64,000 nucleotides of DNA from Sphingomonas chungangi. GTDB lineage: Bacteria; Pseudomonadota; Alphaproteobacteria; Sphingomonadales; Sphingomonadaceae. Below are positions 17,468 to 26,692 of the stretch, piece after piece (positions within the stretch are counted from its first letter, which is position 1; every line of letters begins with the position of its first letter). Made by a program: the position numbers and the translations under genes. Where the stretch lies: contig NZ_JACEIB010000001.1 of assembly GCF_013778325.1 (NCBI RefSeq), positions 186,001 through 250,000 of the forward strand, read 5' to 3'. The notes under the pieces were generated by a model. That model had not been told where the DNA came from. It searched no databases and worked only from the letters and a program-made list of their open reading frames with translations.

Positions 17468-18643
17468 TCACTTCTTCCGGCTGAGCGCCCTGGCCGCCTC
17501 GTCCAGACCCTGCAGGGTCAGCGGGTACATGCGGTCGCCCATGATGTCGCGGATCATGCGGGTGGATTGCGAATAGCCCCAATGCTGCTCGGCCACGGGG
17601 TTCAGCCACGCGGCGGACTGGTACACCCCCGTCATCCGCTGCAGCCACAGCGCTCCGGCCTCGGGATTGTTGTGCTCCACCGATCCGCCGGGATGGCTGA
17701 TCTCGTAAGGGCTCATCTGCGCATCGCCGACGAAGACCAGTTTGTAGTCGTGTCCGAACTTGTGGAGCACGTCCCACGTCGGCGTGCGCTCCTGGAAGCG
17801 GCGGCGATTGTCCTTCCACACGCCTTCGTAGACGCAATTGTGGAAATAGAAGAATTCGAGATGCTTGAACTCGGCGGTGGCGGCGGAGAACAATTCCTCG
17901 CAAAGCTTGACGAACGGGTCCATCGATCCGCCGACGTCGAGGAACAGCAGCAGCTTCACCGCATTGCGCCGCTCGGGCCGCATGTTGATGTCGAGATAGC
18001 CCTTGCGCGCGGTGCCGGCGATGGTGGCGTCGAGGTCCAGTTCCTCGGCGGCGCCGTCGCGGGCGAACCGGCGCAGGCGGCGCAGCGCCACCTTGATGTT
18101 GCGCGTGCCGAGCTCGACCGAATTGTCGAGATTCCGGAATTCGCGCTTCTCCCATACCTTGATCGCGCGCTTGTGTTTGGACTCGCCGCCGATCCGCACG
18201 CCTTCCGGATTGTAGCCGTTGTTGCCGAACGGCGAGGTGCCGCCGGTGCCTATCCACTTGTTGCCGCCCTGATGGCGGCCCTGCTGTTCCTCCAGACGCT
18301 TCTTCAGCGTCTCCATGATCTCTTCCCAGGAGCCGAGCGACTTGATCGCTTCCATCTCCTCGGGCGTCAGGAACTTCTCGGTGATCGCCTTCAGCCAATC
18401 TTCGGGGATCTCGCCCTCGGGCGTCGGCTCGCCGATCACGCCCTTGAACACCTTGGCGAAGACCTGATCGAAGCGATCGATCAGTCCCTCGTCCTTCACG
18501 TAGATGGCGCGGGCGAGGTAATAGAATTCCTCCGGACTCGGATCGATCACGTCGGCGTCGAGCGCCTCCAGCAGCGCCAGATGCTCCTTGGGGCTGGCGG
18601 GGATGCCGGCGCGGCGCAGCTCGTCGAGGAAGGAGATGAACAT
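17468..18643 (-). CDS. VWA domain protein, CoxE-like partner of MoxR
   Basis: A 391-residue cytosolic protein. The carboxy-terminal von Willebrand A domain begins near residue 210 with LLLFLDVGGSMDPF. This is a DxGxS form of the metal site that is common in CoxE-like proteins, where the second motif residue is glycine rather than serine. The amino-terminal part starts with a helical FLDELRRAGIPASPKEHLALLEAL segment, seen in pieces, and a charged linker with a GGNKWIGTGGTSPFG loop. MoxR/VWA pairs are AAA-ATPase chaperone systems for maturing metalloenzymes or envelope complexes. The ATG at 18643 follows GGCGAG and begins the conserved region. The paired MoxR gene lies about 650 bases upstream on the same strand. 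Confidence 0.85.
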   Translation of the reverse strand: MFISFLDELRRAGIPASPKEHLALLEALDADVIDPSPEEFYYLARAIYVKDEGLIDRFDQVFAKVFKGVIGEPTPEGEIPEDWLKAITEKFLTPEEMEAIKSLGSWEEIMETLKKRLEEQQGRHQGGNKWIGTGGTSPFGNNGYNPEGVRIGGESKHKRAIKVWEKREFRNLDNSVELGTRNIKVALRRLRRFARDGAAEELDLDATIAGTARKGYLDINMRPERRNAVKLLLFLDVGGSMDPFVKLCEELFSAATAEFKHLEFFYFHNCVYEGVWKDNRRRFQERTPTWDVLHKFGHDYKLVFVGDAQMSPYEISHPGGSVEHNNPEAGALWLQRMTGVYQSAAWLNPVAEQHWGYSQSTRMIRDIMGDRMYPLTLQGLDEAARALSRKK

Positions 18644-18754
18644 CTCGCCGACGCTGGCACAGGCCGGCTGCCGAGGGAAGCGTGCACTTTGTTCAGCCCG
18701 GCGACAGCCGCCGCAGGCAGGAGAGCGTGCGGGGGGCAGCAAAGGGGCGCTCGC

Positions 18755-19282
18755 ATGATCTTCGGCCGGGACATCGCATTGGGTCCGATCCTGCCGGTCG
18801 ACATTCCCCGCCTCTTCCAGTGGGGCGACGATCCCGGCGATGCACGGCTGAACGAGCCCTATCGCCCCGCCAACTGGCAGCGGCACGAGGATTTCTGGCT
18901 CAATGCGGGGGGCGATGCTTCGCGCATCTTCTTCGCGATTCGCTCACGCCGCGATGTGGACATCATCGGCTTCGTGCAGATCCTGAATATCCACCCGGTC
19001 CACCGGTCGGCGACGATCGGCCTGCGCATCGGCGATCCCAAGTTTCGCCGCCGCGGACTGGGTCGCGACGCGCTGGGGGTCGCGATCGGCTATTGCTGGG
19101 ATCACCTGAACCTGACGCGGCTTGCGCTGTCGGTCTTCGCCGACAATCTGCCTGCGATCGGCCTCTATGCCACGATGGGCTTCCGCGAGGAGGGGCGGGC
19201 GGCGCGCGCCCAGTTCATTGACGGGCGCTGGATCGACGTGGTCAGCATGGCGCTGCTCCATCCCGACCGGCTGCGGGATTGA
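18755..19282 (+). CDS. GNAT-family N-acetyltransferase
   Basis: A 175-residue acetyltransferase of the RimJ/RimL type. The acetyl-CoA loop is RRRGLGRDALG (about residues 98-108), followed by LNLTRLALSVFADNLPAIGLY and GFREEGR, the typical beta4-alpha3 and carboxy-terminal motifs, read here in pieces. The substrate is unknown. It lies on the plus strand between the MoxR and VWA genes, which run on the minus strand, so it separates the two. The ATG at 18755 is chosen as the first in-frame start before IFGRDIALGPILP. The stop is 8 bases from the end of the convergent MoxR gene. Confidence 0.85.
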   Translation: MIFGRDIALGPILPVDIPRLFQWGDDPGDARLNEPYRPANWQRHEDFWLNAGGDASRIFFAIRSRRDVDIIGFVQILNIHPVHRSATIGLRIGDPKFRRRGLGRDALGVAIGYCWDHLNLTRLALSVFADNLPAIGLYATMGFREEGRAARAQFIDGRWIDVVSMALLHPDRLRD

Positions 19283-19289
19283 TTTCCGC

Positions 19290-20135
19290 TCAGGAACCCT
19301 GTCGCCGCGCCAGGAAGGCCAGCCGCTCGAATAGCATCACGTCGGCCTCGTTCTTGAGCAGCGCGCCGTGGAGCGGAGGGATGGCCTTGCGGATATCCTT
19401 CTCGGCGAGCACGTCCAGCGGCATGTCCTCGTGGAGCAGCAGCTTCAGCCAGTCGATCAGTTCGCTGGTCGAGGGCTTCTTCTTGAGGCCCGGCACCTCG
19501 CGCACCTCGTAGAAGATGTCGAGCGCGCGCGACACCAGCCGTTTCTCGATGTCCGGGAAGTGGACGGCGACGATCGCCTGCATCGTCTCGCGATCGGGGA
19601 AGCGGATGTAATGGAAGAAGCAGCGGCGCAGGAAAGCGTCGGGCAGCTCCTTCTCGTTGTTCGACGTGATCACCACGATGGGCCGCTCGCGCGCCGTCAC
19701 GGTCTCGCCCGTCTCGTAGACGTCGAACGACATGCGATCGAGTTCCTGCAACAGGTCGTTGGGGAATTCGATGTCGGCCTTGTCGATCTCGTCGATCAGC
19801 AGCACGGGGAGGGTGGGGGAGGTGAAGGCCTCCCAGAGCTTCCCCTTGCGGATGTAGTTGGCGATGTCGTGGACGCGCGAATCGCCGAGCTGGCCGTCGC
19901 GCAGGCGGGCGACCGCGTCATATTCGTAGAGGCCCTGGTGGGCCTTGGTGGTGGACTTGACGTGCCACTCGATCAGCGGGGCGTTCGCCGCCGCCGCGAT
20001 CTCGTGGGCGAGCACCGTCTTGCCGGTGCCGGGCTCGCCCTTCACCAGCAGCGGGCGGCGCAGCGTCACCGCGGCGTTCACCGCCACCTTGAGATCGTCG
20101 GTCGCGACGTAGCTGTCGGTGCCGGTGAAGCGCAT
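19290..20135 (-). CDS. MoxR-family AAA+ ATPase
   Basis: A 281-residue AAA+ ATPase with Walker A GEPGTGKT at residues 33-40, Walker B VLLIDEIDKA, sensor 1 VVITSNNEKELPDAF and an arginine-finger-like LRRCFFHYIRFP. It probably works with the VWA protein encoded downstream as a MoxR/CoxE chaperone pair; the client is not evident. The ATG shares a base with the scoB stop (TGATG), so it is transcribed and translated with the SCOT genes. This linkage is odd functionally but may simply reflect operon growth. Confidence 0.9.
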   Translation of the reverse strand: MRFTGTDSYVATDDLKVAVNAAVTLRRPLLVKGEPGTGKTVLAHEIAAAANAPLIEWHVKSTTKAHQGLYEYDAVARLRDGQLGDSRVHDIANYIRKGKLWEAFTSPTLPVLLIDEIDKADIEFPNDLLQELDRMSFDVYETGETVTARERPIVVITSNNEKELPDAFLRRCFFHYIRFPDRETMQAIVAVHFPDIEKRLVSRALDIFYEVREVPGLKKKPSTSELIDWLKLLLHEDMPLDVLAEKDIRKAIPPLHGALLKNEADVMLFERLAFLARRQGS

Positions 20136-20773
20136 CAGACGGCCTCGTACCGGGCGGTGGTCTTCGCGGCGATGTCCTCGGCGGTGACGCCCGGCGCCAG
20201 CTCGACCAGTTTGAACGGGCTGTCGTGATCGGGGCGGGCGAAGACGCAGAGATCGGTGACGATCATGTCGACGACGTTGAGTCCGGTCAGCGGCAGCGTG
20301 CAGGCCGGGATGAACTTGGCAGAGCCGTCCTTGGAGGTGTGCTCCATCACGACGATGATCTTCTTGACGCCGGCGACGAGGTCCATGGCGCCGCCCATGC
20401 CCTTCACCATCTTGCCCGGGATCATCCAGTTGGCGATGTCGCCATTCTCGGCGACTTCCATCGCGCCCAGCACGGCGAGGTCGATATGCCCGCCGCGGAT
20501 CATCGCGAAGCTGTCGGCCGAGGAGAAATAGGCGGTCTGCGGCAGCTCCGAGACGGTCTGCTTGCCCGCGTTGATCAGATCGGCATCCTCCTCGCCCTCG
20601 AACGGAAAGGGGCCGATGCCGAGCATGCCGTTCTCGGACTGGAGCGTCACCTCGACGCCGTCCGGCACATGGTTCGCCACCAGGGTCGGGATGCCGATGC
20701 CGAGGTTGACGTAGAAACCGTCCTTCAGCTCGCGGGCGGCACGCGCCGCCATCTCGTCGCGGGTCCACGCCAT
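20135..20773 (-). CDS. scoB: 3-oxoacid CoA-transferase subunit B
   Basis: A 212-residue beta subunit of succinyl-CoA:3-oxoacid CoA-transferase. The catalytic glutamate lies in LQSENGMLG (Glu47), preceded by [11 protein letters not shown]. The later segments [13 protein letters not shown] and [18 protein letters not shown] are typical. With ScoA it moves CoA from succinyl-CoA to acetoacetate, linking ketone-body and leucine breakdown to the TCA cycle. The start is coupled to the scoA stop (TAATG) and the stop to moxR (TGATG). Confidence 0.94.
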   Translation of the reverse strand: MAWTRDEMAARAARELKDGFYVNLGIGIPTLVANHVPDGVEVTLQSENGMLGIGPFPFEGEEDADLINAGKQTVSELPQTAYFSSADSFAMIRGGHIDLAVLGAMEVAENGDIANWMIPGKMVKGMGGAMDLVAGVKKIIVVMEHTSKDGSAKFIPACTLPLTGLNVVDMIVTDLCVFARPDHDSPFKLVELAPGVTAEDIAAKTTARYEAV

Positions 20774-21495
20774 TATGCGGCCTCCCTCTTGCGCCCATCT
20801 CTCGGGCGGGTCGTGCGCTGCTCGATCTTCTTGTCGTAGGGCGCGCCCAGGATCAGGCGGTTGACGTAGATGCCCGGCAGGTGGATCGCGTCCCCATCGA
20901 GGCTGCCCACCGGCACGATCTCTTCCACCTCGGCGACGCAGATCTTGCCGGCCGTGGCCGCCGGATGGTTGAAGTTGCGCGAGGTCTTGCGGAAGATCAG
21001 GTTGCCGCTCTCGTCCGCCTTCCAGCCCTTGATGATGGCGAGATCGGCGAAGATGCCCTGTTCGAGGATATAATCCTCGCCGCCGAAGCTCTTCACCTCC
21101 TTGCCCTCGGCCACCTGGGTGCCGACGCCGGTCTTGGTGTAGAAGCCGGGGATGCCCGCGCCGCCCGCGCGCAGCCGCTCGGCGAGCGTGCCTTGCGGGC
21201 AGAACTCCACCTCCAGCTCGCCGGAGAGATATTGCCGCTCGAATTCCTTGTTCTCGCCCACGTAGGACGAGATCATCTTGGCGACCTGCTTGGTGCGCAG
21301 CAGCTTGCCGATGCCCTCGTTGTCGATGCCGGCATTGTTCGAGGCGAAGGTGAGCCCCTTCACGCCCGAAGCCTGGATCGCGTCCAGCAGACGCTCGGGT
21401 ATGCCGCACAGGCCAAAACCACCTGCCGCGATCAGCATGCCGTCGCGCAGAATGCCCTCCAGCGCCGCGGTCGCATCAGGATAAAGCTTCTTCAT
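20773..21495 (-). CDS. scoA: 3-oxoacid CoA-transferase subunit A
   Basis: A 240-residue alpha subunit of SCOT, with the family's [48 protein letters not shown] and [16 protein letters not shown] segments, read in pieces. It pairs with ScoB, encoded immediately downstream. It is the first gene of the minus-strand operon, and its promoter should lie in the stretch 21496-21877. Acetoacetate from leucine degradation could be used by this enzyme, which gives a loose link to the nearby liu genes. Confidence 0.94.
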   Translation of the reverse strand: MKKLYPDATAALEGILRDGMLIAAGGFGLCGIPERLLDAIQASGVKGLTFASNNAGIDNEGIGKLLRTKQVAKMISSYVGENKEFERQYLSGELEVEFCPQGTLAERLRAGGAGIPGFYTKTGVGTQVAEGKEVKSFGGEDYILEQGIFADLAIIKGWKADESGNLIFRKTSRNFNHPAATAGKICVAEVEEIVPVGSLDGDAIHLPGIYVNRLILGAPYDKKIEQRTTRPRDGRKREAA

Positions 21496-21877
21496 CTTCG
21501 CCGATCCTTTCGAGAGCGCGCTCTAACCGGTCCGATTGCGGAGGTCTAACAAATGTTGAGCCGGAATGTGCGGTGCAGCATCATGCCGCCGCAACATGAT
21601 ATCCACGGCATCCCGGCGATCGTCTTGGGCGCGCCGCTCCCGTCTCTGGACAGAATCGCGCCGCAACATCGAGGCCGAAGGCGCTGCAATCGATTGCCCG
21701 ATGGTCTCCGGACGATCCGCGCCTCGACAGTCCCGGAGGCTGCCGGTTCATTCGGTTTGCCGCAAGCGACGCTCGAATCGCCCGCGCAACGGACGAGACT
21801 CCGGGGAAGGTTAATCTGGGAGACAGGTTGTCCTGAACACCCAAGCCGTCCCGAACAATTTCGAGAGGGTTCGTTCC
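21496..21877. other. Divergent intergenic region between scoA and the ompA-family gene
   Basis: This stretch of 382 bases has no gene that I can support. Open frames crossing it have no homology that I recognise. It must hold the scoA promoter on the minus strand and the promoter of the OmpA-family gene on the plus strand. A GAGAGG ribosome site lies just before the ATG at 21878. I cannot pick reliable -35/-10 elements. Confidence 0.5.
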
Positions 21878-22765
21878 ATGCGTATCATATCCAAGCGGCC
21901 GGAAGTCCGCGCCTTGTTTGCCGTGCTGACCATATCGGCGTCGGGCAGCCTGTTCGCCCAGGAACAGGCCGCGCCCGATCCCAATATCGTCGTCAATGGG
22001 ACGCTCCCGCCCCCACCGCCGGCGGCGGCACCTGCACCGTCGACTCCCGGGCCGGAAATCAAGGGCACGATCACCGCGCGCAACGACGACAAGATCAAGG
22101 TGCTGGCCGCCGACGGCAGCAGCACAGTGATTGCGGTCAACGATCAGACCAGGATCAAGGCCGCATCGGGCCTGTTCGGCGGCCGCGGCAAGCTCGGCGC
22201 GGATTCGCTGCTCAACGGATTGCCGGTCACGGTCAAGACGATGCAGTCGGGCGACGGTCTCGTGGCGAGCCAGGTCAGCCTCAAGAATGGCGACCTCAAG
22301 ACCGCCAGCATGATCCGCAACGGCACGTCCCAGCGCTTCGACGAGCAGACCGCCGCGACCGAGGCGCTGAAGGGCCGCATGGGCGACATCGACAAGTACA
22401 ATATCAAGGCCACGACCAACGTGCATTTCGACACGGGCAAGGCGCAGCTCTCCGATCAGGACAAGGCGGAGCTCTGCCAGACCGCCAACACCGCGCAGAC
22501 CAACGAGAACGCGCTGTTGCTGGTCGTCGGCTACACCGACTCGACCGGCGGCGACGACCTCAACCAGGCGCTCAGCGAGAAGCGTGCGGCGCGCGTGATC
22601 AACTATCTCCAGCAGAGCTGCGGCTGGAAGCCCTATCGCATGCTGACCCCGACGGGGATGGCCAAGGCCGATCCGGCGGCCAGCAACGACACGCCCGAGG
22701 GCAAAGCCGAGAATCGCCGCGTGGCGGTCAACGTCCTCGTCAGCAAGAGCGTCGACGGGATGTGA
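21878..22765 (+). CDS. OmpA-family outer-membrane lipo/porin-associated protein with N-terminal DUF5666-like domain
   Basis: A 295-residue exported protein. A signal peptide of about 27 residues ends near GSLFAQ, followed by a proline-rich linker. Residues about 62-150 form a beta-rich domain (GTITARNDDKIKVLAADGS and GLPVTVKTM in pieces) that resembles DUF5666-type barrels. The carboxy-terminal OmpA domain, about 172-290, shows NVHFDTGKAQLSDQDK and GYTDSTGGDDLNQALSEKRA in parts, with the peptidoglycan-binding D..R pattern. There is no amino-terminal beta-barrel, so it is probably periplasmic and cell-wall binding rather than a porin. The ATG at 21878 has GAGAGG upstream. A strong hairpin follows the stop. 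Confidence 0.85.
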   Translation: MRIISKRPEVRALFAVLTISASGSLFAQEQAAPDPNIVVNGTLPPPPPAAAPAPSTPGPEIKGTITARNDDKIKVLAADGSSTVIAVNDQTRIKAASGLFGGRGKLGADSLLNGLPVTVKTMQSGDGLVASQVSLKNGDLKTASMIRNGTSQRFDEQTAATEALKGRMGDIDKYNIKATTNVHFDTGKAQLSDQDKAELCQTANTAQTNENALLLVVGYTDSTGGDDLNQALSEKRAARVINYLQQSCGWKPYRMLTPTGMAKADPAASNDTPEGKAENRRVAVNVLVSKSVDGM

Positions 22766-22771
22766 GGAGGC

Positions 22772-22802
22772 GCGGCTCGCTCTCTATCAGGGAGCGAGCC
22801 GC
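22772..22802. terminator. Bidirectional hairpin terminator
   Basis: A perfect 11-base-pair stem GCGGCTCGCTC / GAGCGAGCCGC with a 9-base loop lies between two convergent genes, 6 bases after the OmpA-family stop and 11 bases after the end of the TonB receptor. No long T-run follows on either side, so it may act as a rho-aided or weak terminator. Confidence 0.7.
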
Positions 22803-22813
22803 CCCGTATCGGC

Positions 22814-25357
22814 TCAATAATGCAGGCGCAGGGTTGCACCGAAGGTGCGCGGCGCGCCGAGGAAGGCATCGAGCACGCCGGTCGCATTGGTCGGCACGTT
22901 CTGGAAGCCGTTGTCGAACGCTACCTGCTTGTAGTGCGTGTTGAACATGTTCTCGGTCCACATCTCGACCGACCAGCGCTTGTTCGTCGGCCCGAAGCCC
23001 AGCCGGGCATTGGCCAGCACATAACCCTTCTGCTCCTTGCCGGGATCGAGATCGGAGCCGGTATTGTATTTCGACGAATATTTGGCACCCATGTTGAAGC
23101 GCAGCTGGTAATCCTCGCCGATCGGCTGGGTGAAGGTGCCCGACAGCGAGGCCGAATAGAGCGGCGCCAGCGACAGGCGCGAGTGCCGCCCGCCCTGGAA
23201 GCCGGTGCGCAACTCCAGATCGGCCAGTTCCGCGCTGTTCAGATGGTAGCGCGTGTCGGCGACGGTGATGCCGCCCTGGAAGGTCAGCTTGGGATCGGCG
23301 AACCAGACGAAGTCCGCATCCACGCCCTTGCTGATCACCTTGGGGATCGAATCGACCACGAAGACCAGCCCGTTGAAGGTGTTGAGCTGGAAGTTCTTGT
23401 AGCTCTGGTAGAAGAGCGCGGCGTTGAGCAGCAGCTTGCGATCGAGCAGGGTCGCCTTCTCGCCCACTTCGAACGCATTGTTGGTCTCGTCGTGGAAGCG
23501 GGTGTTGCGGATCGGGGTGATCACCGCCGCGCTGCCGGGCAGGCAATCCGCCTCGCCGACCGTGCATTCGACGCGATCGAGGTTGAAGCCGCCCGCCTTG
23601 TAGCCGCGTGCGTAGGAGGCATAGACCATCAGCTCCGGCCCGAAGCGATAGGCGAGCTTGGCGGTGCCGGTCGGCGCATGTTCGGTGTGCGACTGGCGGT
23701 TGGTGAAATTGTTGTAGCCGGGGCTGAGAAAGGGCAGGCACATCGTCTCGTTGACCTGCGCGAGCTGCGCCGCCGCCGCCGGGTTGACCGCTTCCAGAAT
23801 ACCGAACGCGGCGTTGGCGGCCGCGCAGCCGGCACCGTTGCCGATGTTGCTGCTCGTCTGGTTGAGCACCTTGTCGTCGATCGAATAGCGCAGCCCGACA
23901 TTGAGGCTCAGCGCATCGCTGAAGTGATAGGTCTCGTTGGTGAACAGGGCATAGGTCTTGTCGAGCTGGCGGTAGCGATCGAGCGAGCCGGAACCGGCTG
24001 CATAGTTCACTCCGCCGACGAACGGGAAGGTCAGCCCGGTCTGCAGGAAGGTCGGATCGGGCGCGCCCTCGACCAGCGAGGAGAAGAGCAGGCTGAGATA
24101 GGGCGTGAAGTCGCTGCCGACGCGCACGCTGGTGTTCTGGTTGAGCTTCTCGTGGCTGTAGAAGCCGCCGATCAGCCAGTCGAGATTGCCGGAGGTGCCC
24201 GCATAGCGCAGTTCCTGGCTGAAGGTGCGGAAGCGCGTGGAATTGCTCTTGTCCGGCGGCAGATAATCGATGTCGGCGGTGGAGAAATCGGCATCGAAGC
24301 CGGAAATGTTCCGCCAGTCGCGATAGGCGCTGATCGAGGTGAGCGTCCCCGGCCCGATATCCCAGTCCGCCTGCAGCGAGATGCCGGCGTCGCGCACGCG
24401 CTGGCCGTCGGGCTGGTTGGCATAGGCCTGACGGCGGTACGGGTGAGCGGGATCGCCGTCGTTGCCGCCGAGCGCCGCGACGATGTTGTTGGCGAGATTG
24501 GGTGCCGGTTCCTGGCTGGCACGGGTGATCACGGCGATGCAGCATTCCTCGTGCCGCTTCGAATAGTCCGCGATCACGCGCGCCTTGAACGTGTCGGACG
24601 GGGTGAACAGCAGCTGGCCGCGGATCGTGTAGAAGTCGCGGTTGGTGTCGTGGGTCGAGGTGCGCGGACCGGGGCCTGTGTCCACATCGAAGAAGCCGTC
24701 GCGGTGGCGATCCGCGAAATAGAGGCTGGCGGCGACCTTGTCGTTGACGATCGGGCCGGTGATCTCGGCCGATCCGCCGATATCGCCGTAATTGCCCGCC
24801 TCCACCTCGGCATCGATGCCGAACTTGTTCTTGGGCGCGGCGGTGAGGATGTTGATCACGCCGGCCGTCGCCGATTTGCCGAACAGCGTGCCCTGCGGGC
24901 CTTTCAGTACCTCGATCCGGTCGACGTTGCCGAGATCACCGAAGCCGACACCGTTGCGCGGGCGATAGACGCCGTCGATCACCACGCCGACCGAGGATTC
25001 GAGACCGGCATTGTCGCCCACCGTGCCGATGCCGCGGATGCGTGCGGTGGTGGAGGCTTCGCTGGTCGTCGAGGTGACGAGCAGGCCCGGCGCGAGCAGG
25101 GCCAGATCCTTGATGTCCTTGACCCCCGAATCCTGCAGCAACTGCCTGTTCACGGTCGTCACAACGATGGGGACGTTCTGGAGATTTTCGGAGCGCTTCT
25201 GCGCGGTGACGATGATCTCGTCGACGCTCCTCGGCGCGTCGCCCGTCGCGACCGGCCGGGGCGCGGGCGCGGCCTGCGCGAGTGCGGACGAAAACGAACT
25301 TGCGGCAAACAGCGCCGCGCCGGACACGGCCAGGCACAGCTTGGTCTTGTTCTGCAT
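22814..25357 (-). CDS. TonB-dependent receptor (substrate unknown)
   Basis: An 847-residue outer-membrane receptor. A signal peptide of about 28 residues ends SALAQA; the TonB-box-like DEIIVTAQKR follows near residue 45. The plug domain shows NVPIVVTTV, RIRGIGTVGDNAG, GVVIDGVYRPR and IEVLKGPQGTLFGKSA, and a long barrel ends in LRLHY. This pattern matches the large IroN/FecA-like sphingomonad receptors usually linked to organic substrates rather than B12 or iron chelates, but the ligand cannot be told. The ATG at 25357 has AAGGGGAT 5 bases upstream and begins the signal peptide. It stands alone, upstream of a terminator shared with the OmpA gene, and is next to the acyl-CoA catabolic operon. 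Confidence 0.9.
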   Translation of the reverse strand: MQNKTKLCLAVSGAALFAASSFSSALAQAAPAPRPVATGDAPRSVDEIIVTAQKRSENLQNVPIVVTTVNRQLLQDSGVKDIKDLALLAPGLLVTSTTSEASTTARIRGIGTVGDNAGLESSVGVVIDGVYRPRNGVGFGDLGNVDRIEVLKGPQGTLFGKSATAGVINILTAAPKNKFGIDAEVEAGNYGDIGGSAEITGPIVNDKVAASLYFADRHRDGFFDVDTGPGPRTSTHDTNRDFYTIRGQLLFTPSDTFKARVIADYSKRHEECCIAVITRASQEPAPNLANNIVAALGGNDGDPAHPYRRQAYANQPDGQRVRDAGISLQADWDIGPGTLTSISAYRDWRNISGFDADFSTADIDYLPPDKSNSTRFRTFSQELRYAGTSGNLDWLIGGFYSHEKLNQNTSVRVGSDFTPYLSLLFSSLVEGAPDPTFLQTGLTFPFVGGVNYAAGSGSLDRYRQLDKTYALFTNETYHFSDALSLNVGLRYSIDDKVLNQTSSNIGNGAGCAAANAAFGILEAVNPAAAAQLAQVNETMCLPFLSPGYNNFTNRQSHTEHAPTGTAKLAYRFGPELMVYASYARGYKAGGFNLDRVECTVGEADCLPGSAAVITPIRNTRFHDETNNAFEVGEKATLLDRKLLLNAALFYQSYKNFQLNTFNGLVFVVDSIPKVISKGVDADFVWFADPKLTFQGGITVADTRYHLNSAELADLELRTGFQGGRHSRLSLAPLYSASLSGTFTQPIGEDYQLRFNMGAKYSSKYNTGSDLDPGKEQKGYVLANARLGFGPTNKRWSVEMWTENMFNTHYKQVAFDNGFQNVPTNATGVLDAFLGAPRTFGATLRLHY

Positions 25358-25687
25358 CAGACGATCCCCTTCCTCTCCCGCCAGGCCGACACGGAGCTGG
25401 GGTCTGTCGCCTCCTCGCCCCGGTCCGCCGCGCCCGATCATTCGGTGCGCAGCGCCCGTCAGTGAGGGGAGGATGATGCAAGGCCGAACAAGCGTCAAGT
25501 CGAATTGAATATCGGGTATGGTCTTGCGTCATAACCAGAATCGAGGTGCCATCTCGGCAACACTTTGCCGCCCCGCACAATGAAGATGCGGCAATGGTCT
25601 CGTCGATATCTCAAGGGCACGCGCCGCCGCGCGATCGTTGATCGCGTTGATTTGAATATAGGGTCAACTGGATGGCAGGCGGGCGGT
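25358..25687. promoter_or_regulatory. Regulatory region upstream of the TonB receptor, with a repeated AT-rich motif
   Basis: This stretch of 330 bases has no gene that I can support. It is more AT-rich than its surroundings and holds two similar boxes in the same direction, GAATTGAATATCGGGT at 25503-25518 and GATTTGAATATAGGGT at 25649-25664, which differ at two positions. The second is part of TTGA..TCAA symmetry (25651-25666). A TTGACG in the minus direction (25493-25498) could be a -35 element for the receptor. Binding of a regulator is inference only. Confidence 0.45.
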
Positions 25688-26692
25688 TCAGCCCTCGCTC
25701 ACCCGTACGACGACCTTGCCGATCGCCGAGCGGCTGGCCAGCCGGATGATCGCATCGCCGCCCTCGGCGAGCGGATAGACGCGATCGATATGCGGTTGGA
25801 TGCGCCCCTCCCGCCACCAAGCCATCAGCTGCTCGACATGAGCACGATGGCGCGCCGGCTCGCGCGCGACGAACGCACCCCAGAACACGCCGCGCACGTC
25901 GCAGGCCTTGAGCAGGGTGAGGTTGAGCGGCAGTTTGGGGATGCCGGCGGGAAAACCGACGACCAGATAGCGCCCCTCCCATGCGATACTGCGCAGCGCT
26001 GGCTCGGCATAGTCGCCGCCGACCGGATCGTAGATCACGTCGGCACCCCTGGGGCCGACCGCCTCTTTGAAAGCCTGCGCGAGAGCCTTCGAGCCCTCCT
26101 TGTCGAACGGCCCGCGCCCGTAGACGATCGTACGGTCGGCGCCTGCGGCCGTCGCGGCTGCCGCCTTTTCCTCGCTGGACACCGCAGCGACGACGGTCGC
26201 TCCCATCGCCTTGCCGATCTCGATCGCCGAGAGGCCGATGCCGCCCGCCGCGCCGAGCACCAGCAGCGTCTCCCCGGCCTTGAGCGCCGCCCGATCCACC
26301 AGCGCGTGGATCGACGTGCCGTAGGTGAAGATCAGCGCGGCGCCCTCCACCGGGTCCTGGCCTTCGGGCAAGCGGATCGCCTGATCGGCAGGCAGCACCA
26401 GCTGCTCGGCGAGCCCGCCATGGCCGCAGATGGTGATCAGGCGATCGCCCGGCGTCCAGCCGGATACATCGTCGCCGACGGCATCGACCACGCCGGATAT
26501 CTCGTTGCCGGGCGCGAAGGGGCGGACCGGCTTGAACTGGTACTTGTCCTCGATCACCAGCACGTCGGGATAGTTGATCGCGCAAGCGAGCACGCGCACC
26601 CTGAGCTCGCCCTTGCCGGGCTCCGGCGTCGGGATGTCGGCGAGCTCGAGCGTTTCGGGGCCGCCGGGCTGGCGGGAGAGCAGCGCCTTCAT
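25688..26692 (-). CDS. NADPH:quinone oxidoreductase / zinc-independent MDR family protein
   Basis: A 334-residue medium-chain dehydrogenase/reductase of the quinone oxidoreductase type. The GroES-like part shows INYPDVLVIEDKYQ, and the nucleotide-binding part shows VLGAAGGIGLSAIEIGK. The catalytic zinc cysteines of alcohol dehydrogenases are absent. Such enzymes often act as enoyl-CoA or quinone reductases (QOR/MECR-like). It is the last gene of the 13-gene acyl-CoA operon, and its ATG shares a base with the thiolase stop (TGATG). A role in reducing an enoyl-CoA intermediate is inferred from context. Confidence 0.88.
   Translation of the reverse strand: MKALLSRQPGGPETLELADIPTPEPGKGELRVRVLACAINYPDVLVIEDKYQFKPVRPFAPGNEISGVVDAVGDDVSGWTPGDRLITICGHGGLAEQLVLPADQAIRLPEGQDPVEGAALIFTYGTSIHALVDRAALKAGETLLVLGAAGGIGLSAIEIGKAMGATVVAAVSSEEKAAAATAAGADRTIVYGRGPFDKEGSKALAQAFKEAVGPRGADVIYDPVGGDYAEPALRSIAWEGRYLVVGFPAGIPKLPLNLTLLKACDVRGVFWGAFVAREPARHRAHVEQLMAWWREGRIQPHIDRVYPLAEGGDAIIRLASRSAIGKVVVRVSEG

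Noticed and set aside
16949-18754. Upstream extension of the acetyltransferase frame through liuD and the VWA gene
   Set aside because: The extension is antisense or out-of-frame to well-supported genes; the acetyltransferase domain begins at the ATG at 18755.
22820-25465. Very long plus-strand open frame of about 880 codons opposite the TonB receptor
   Set aside because: It is the mirror of the receptor's codons in GC-rich DNA; its arginine/glutamate/alanine-rich product matches no family and the receptor on the other strand is clear.
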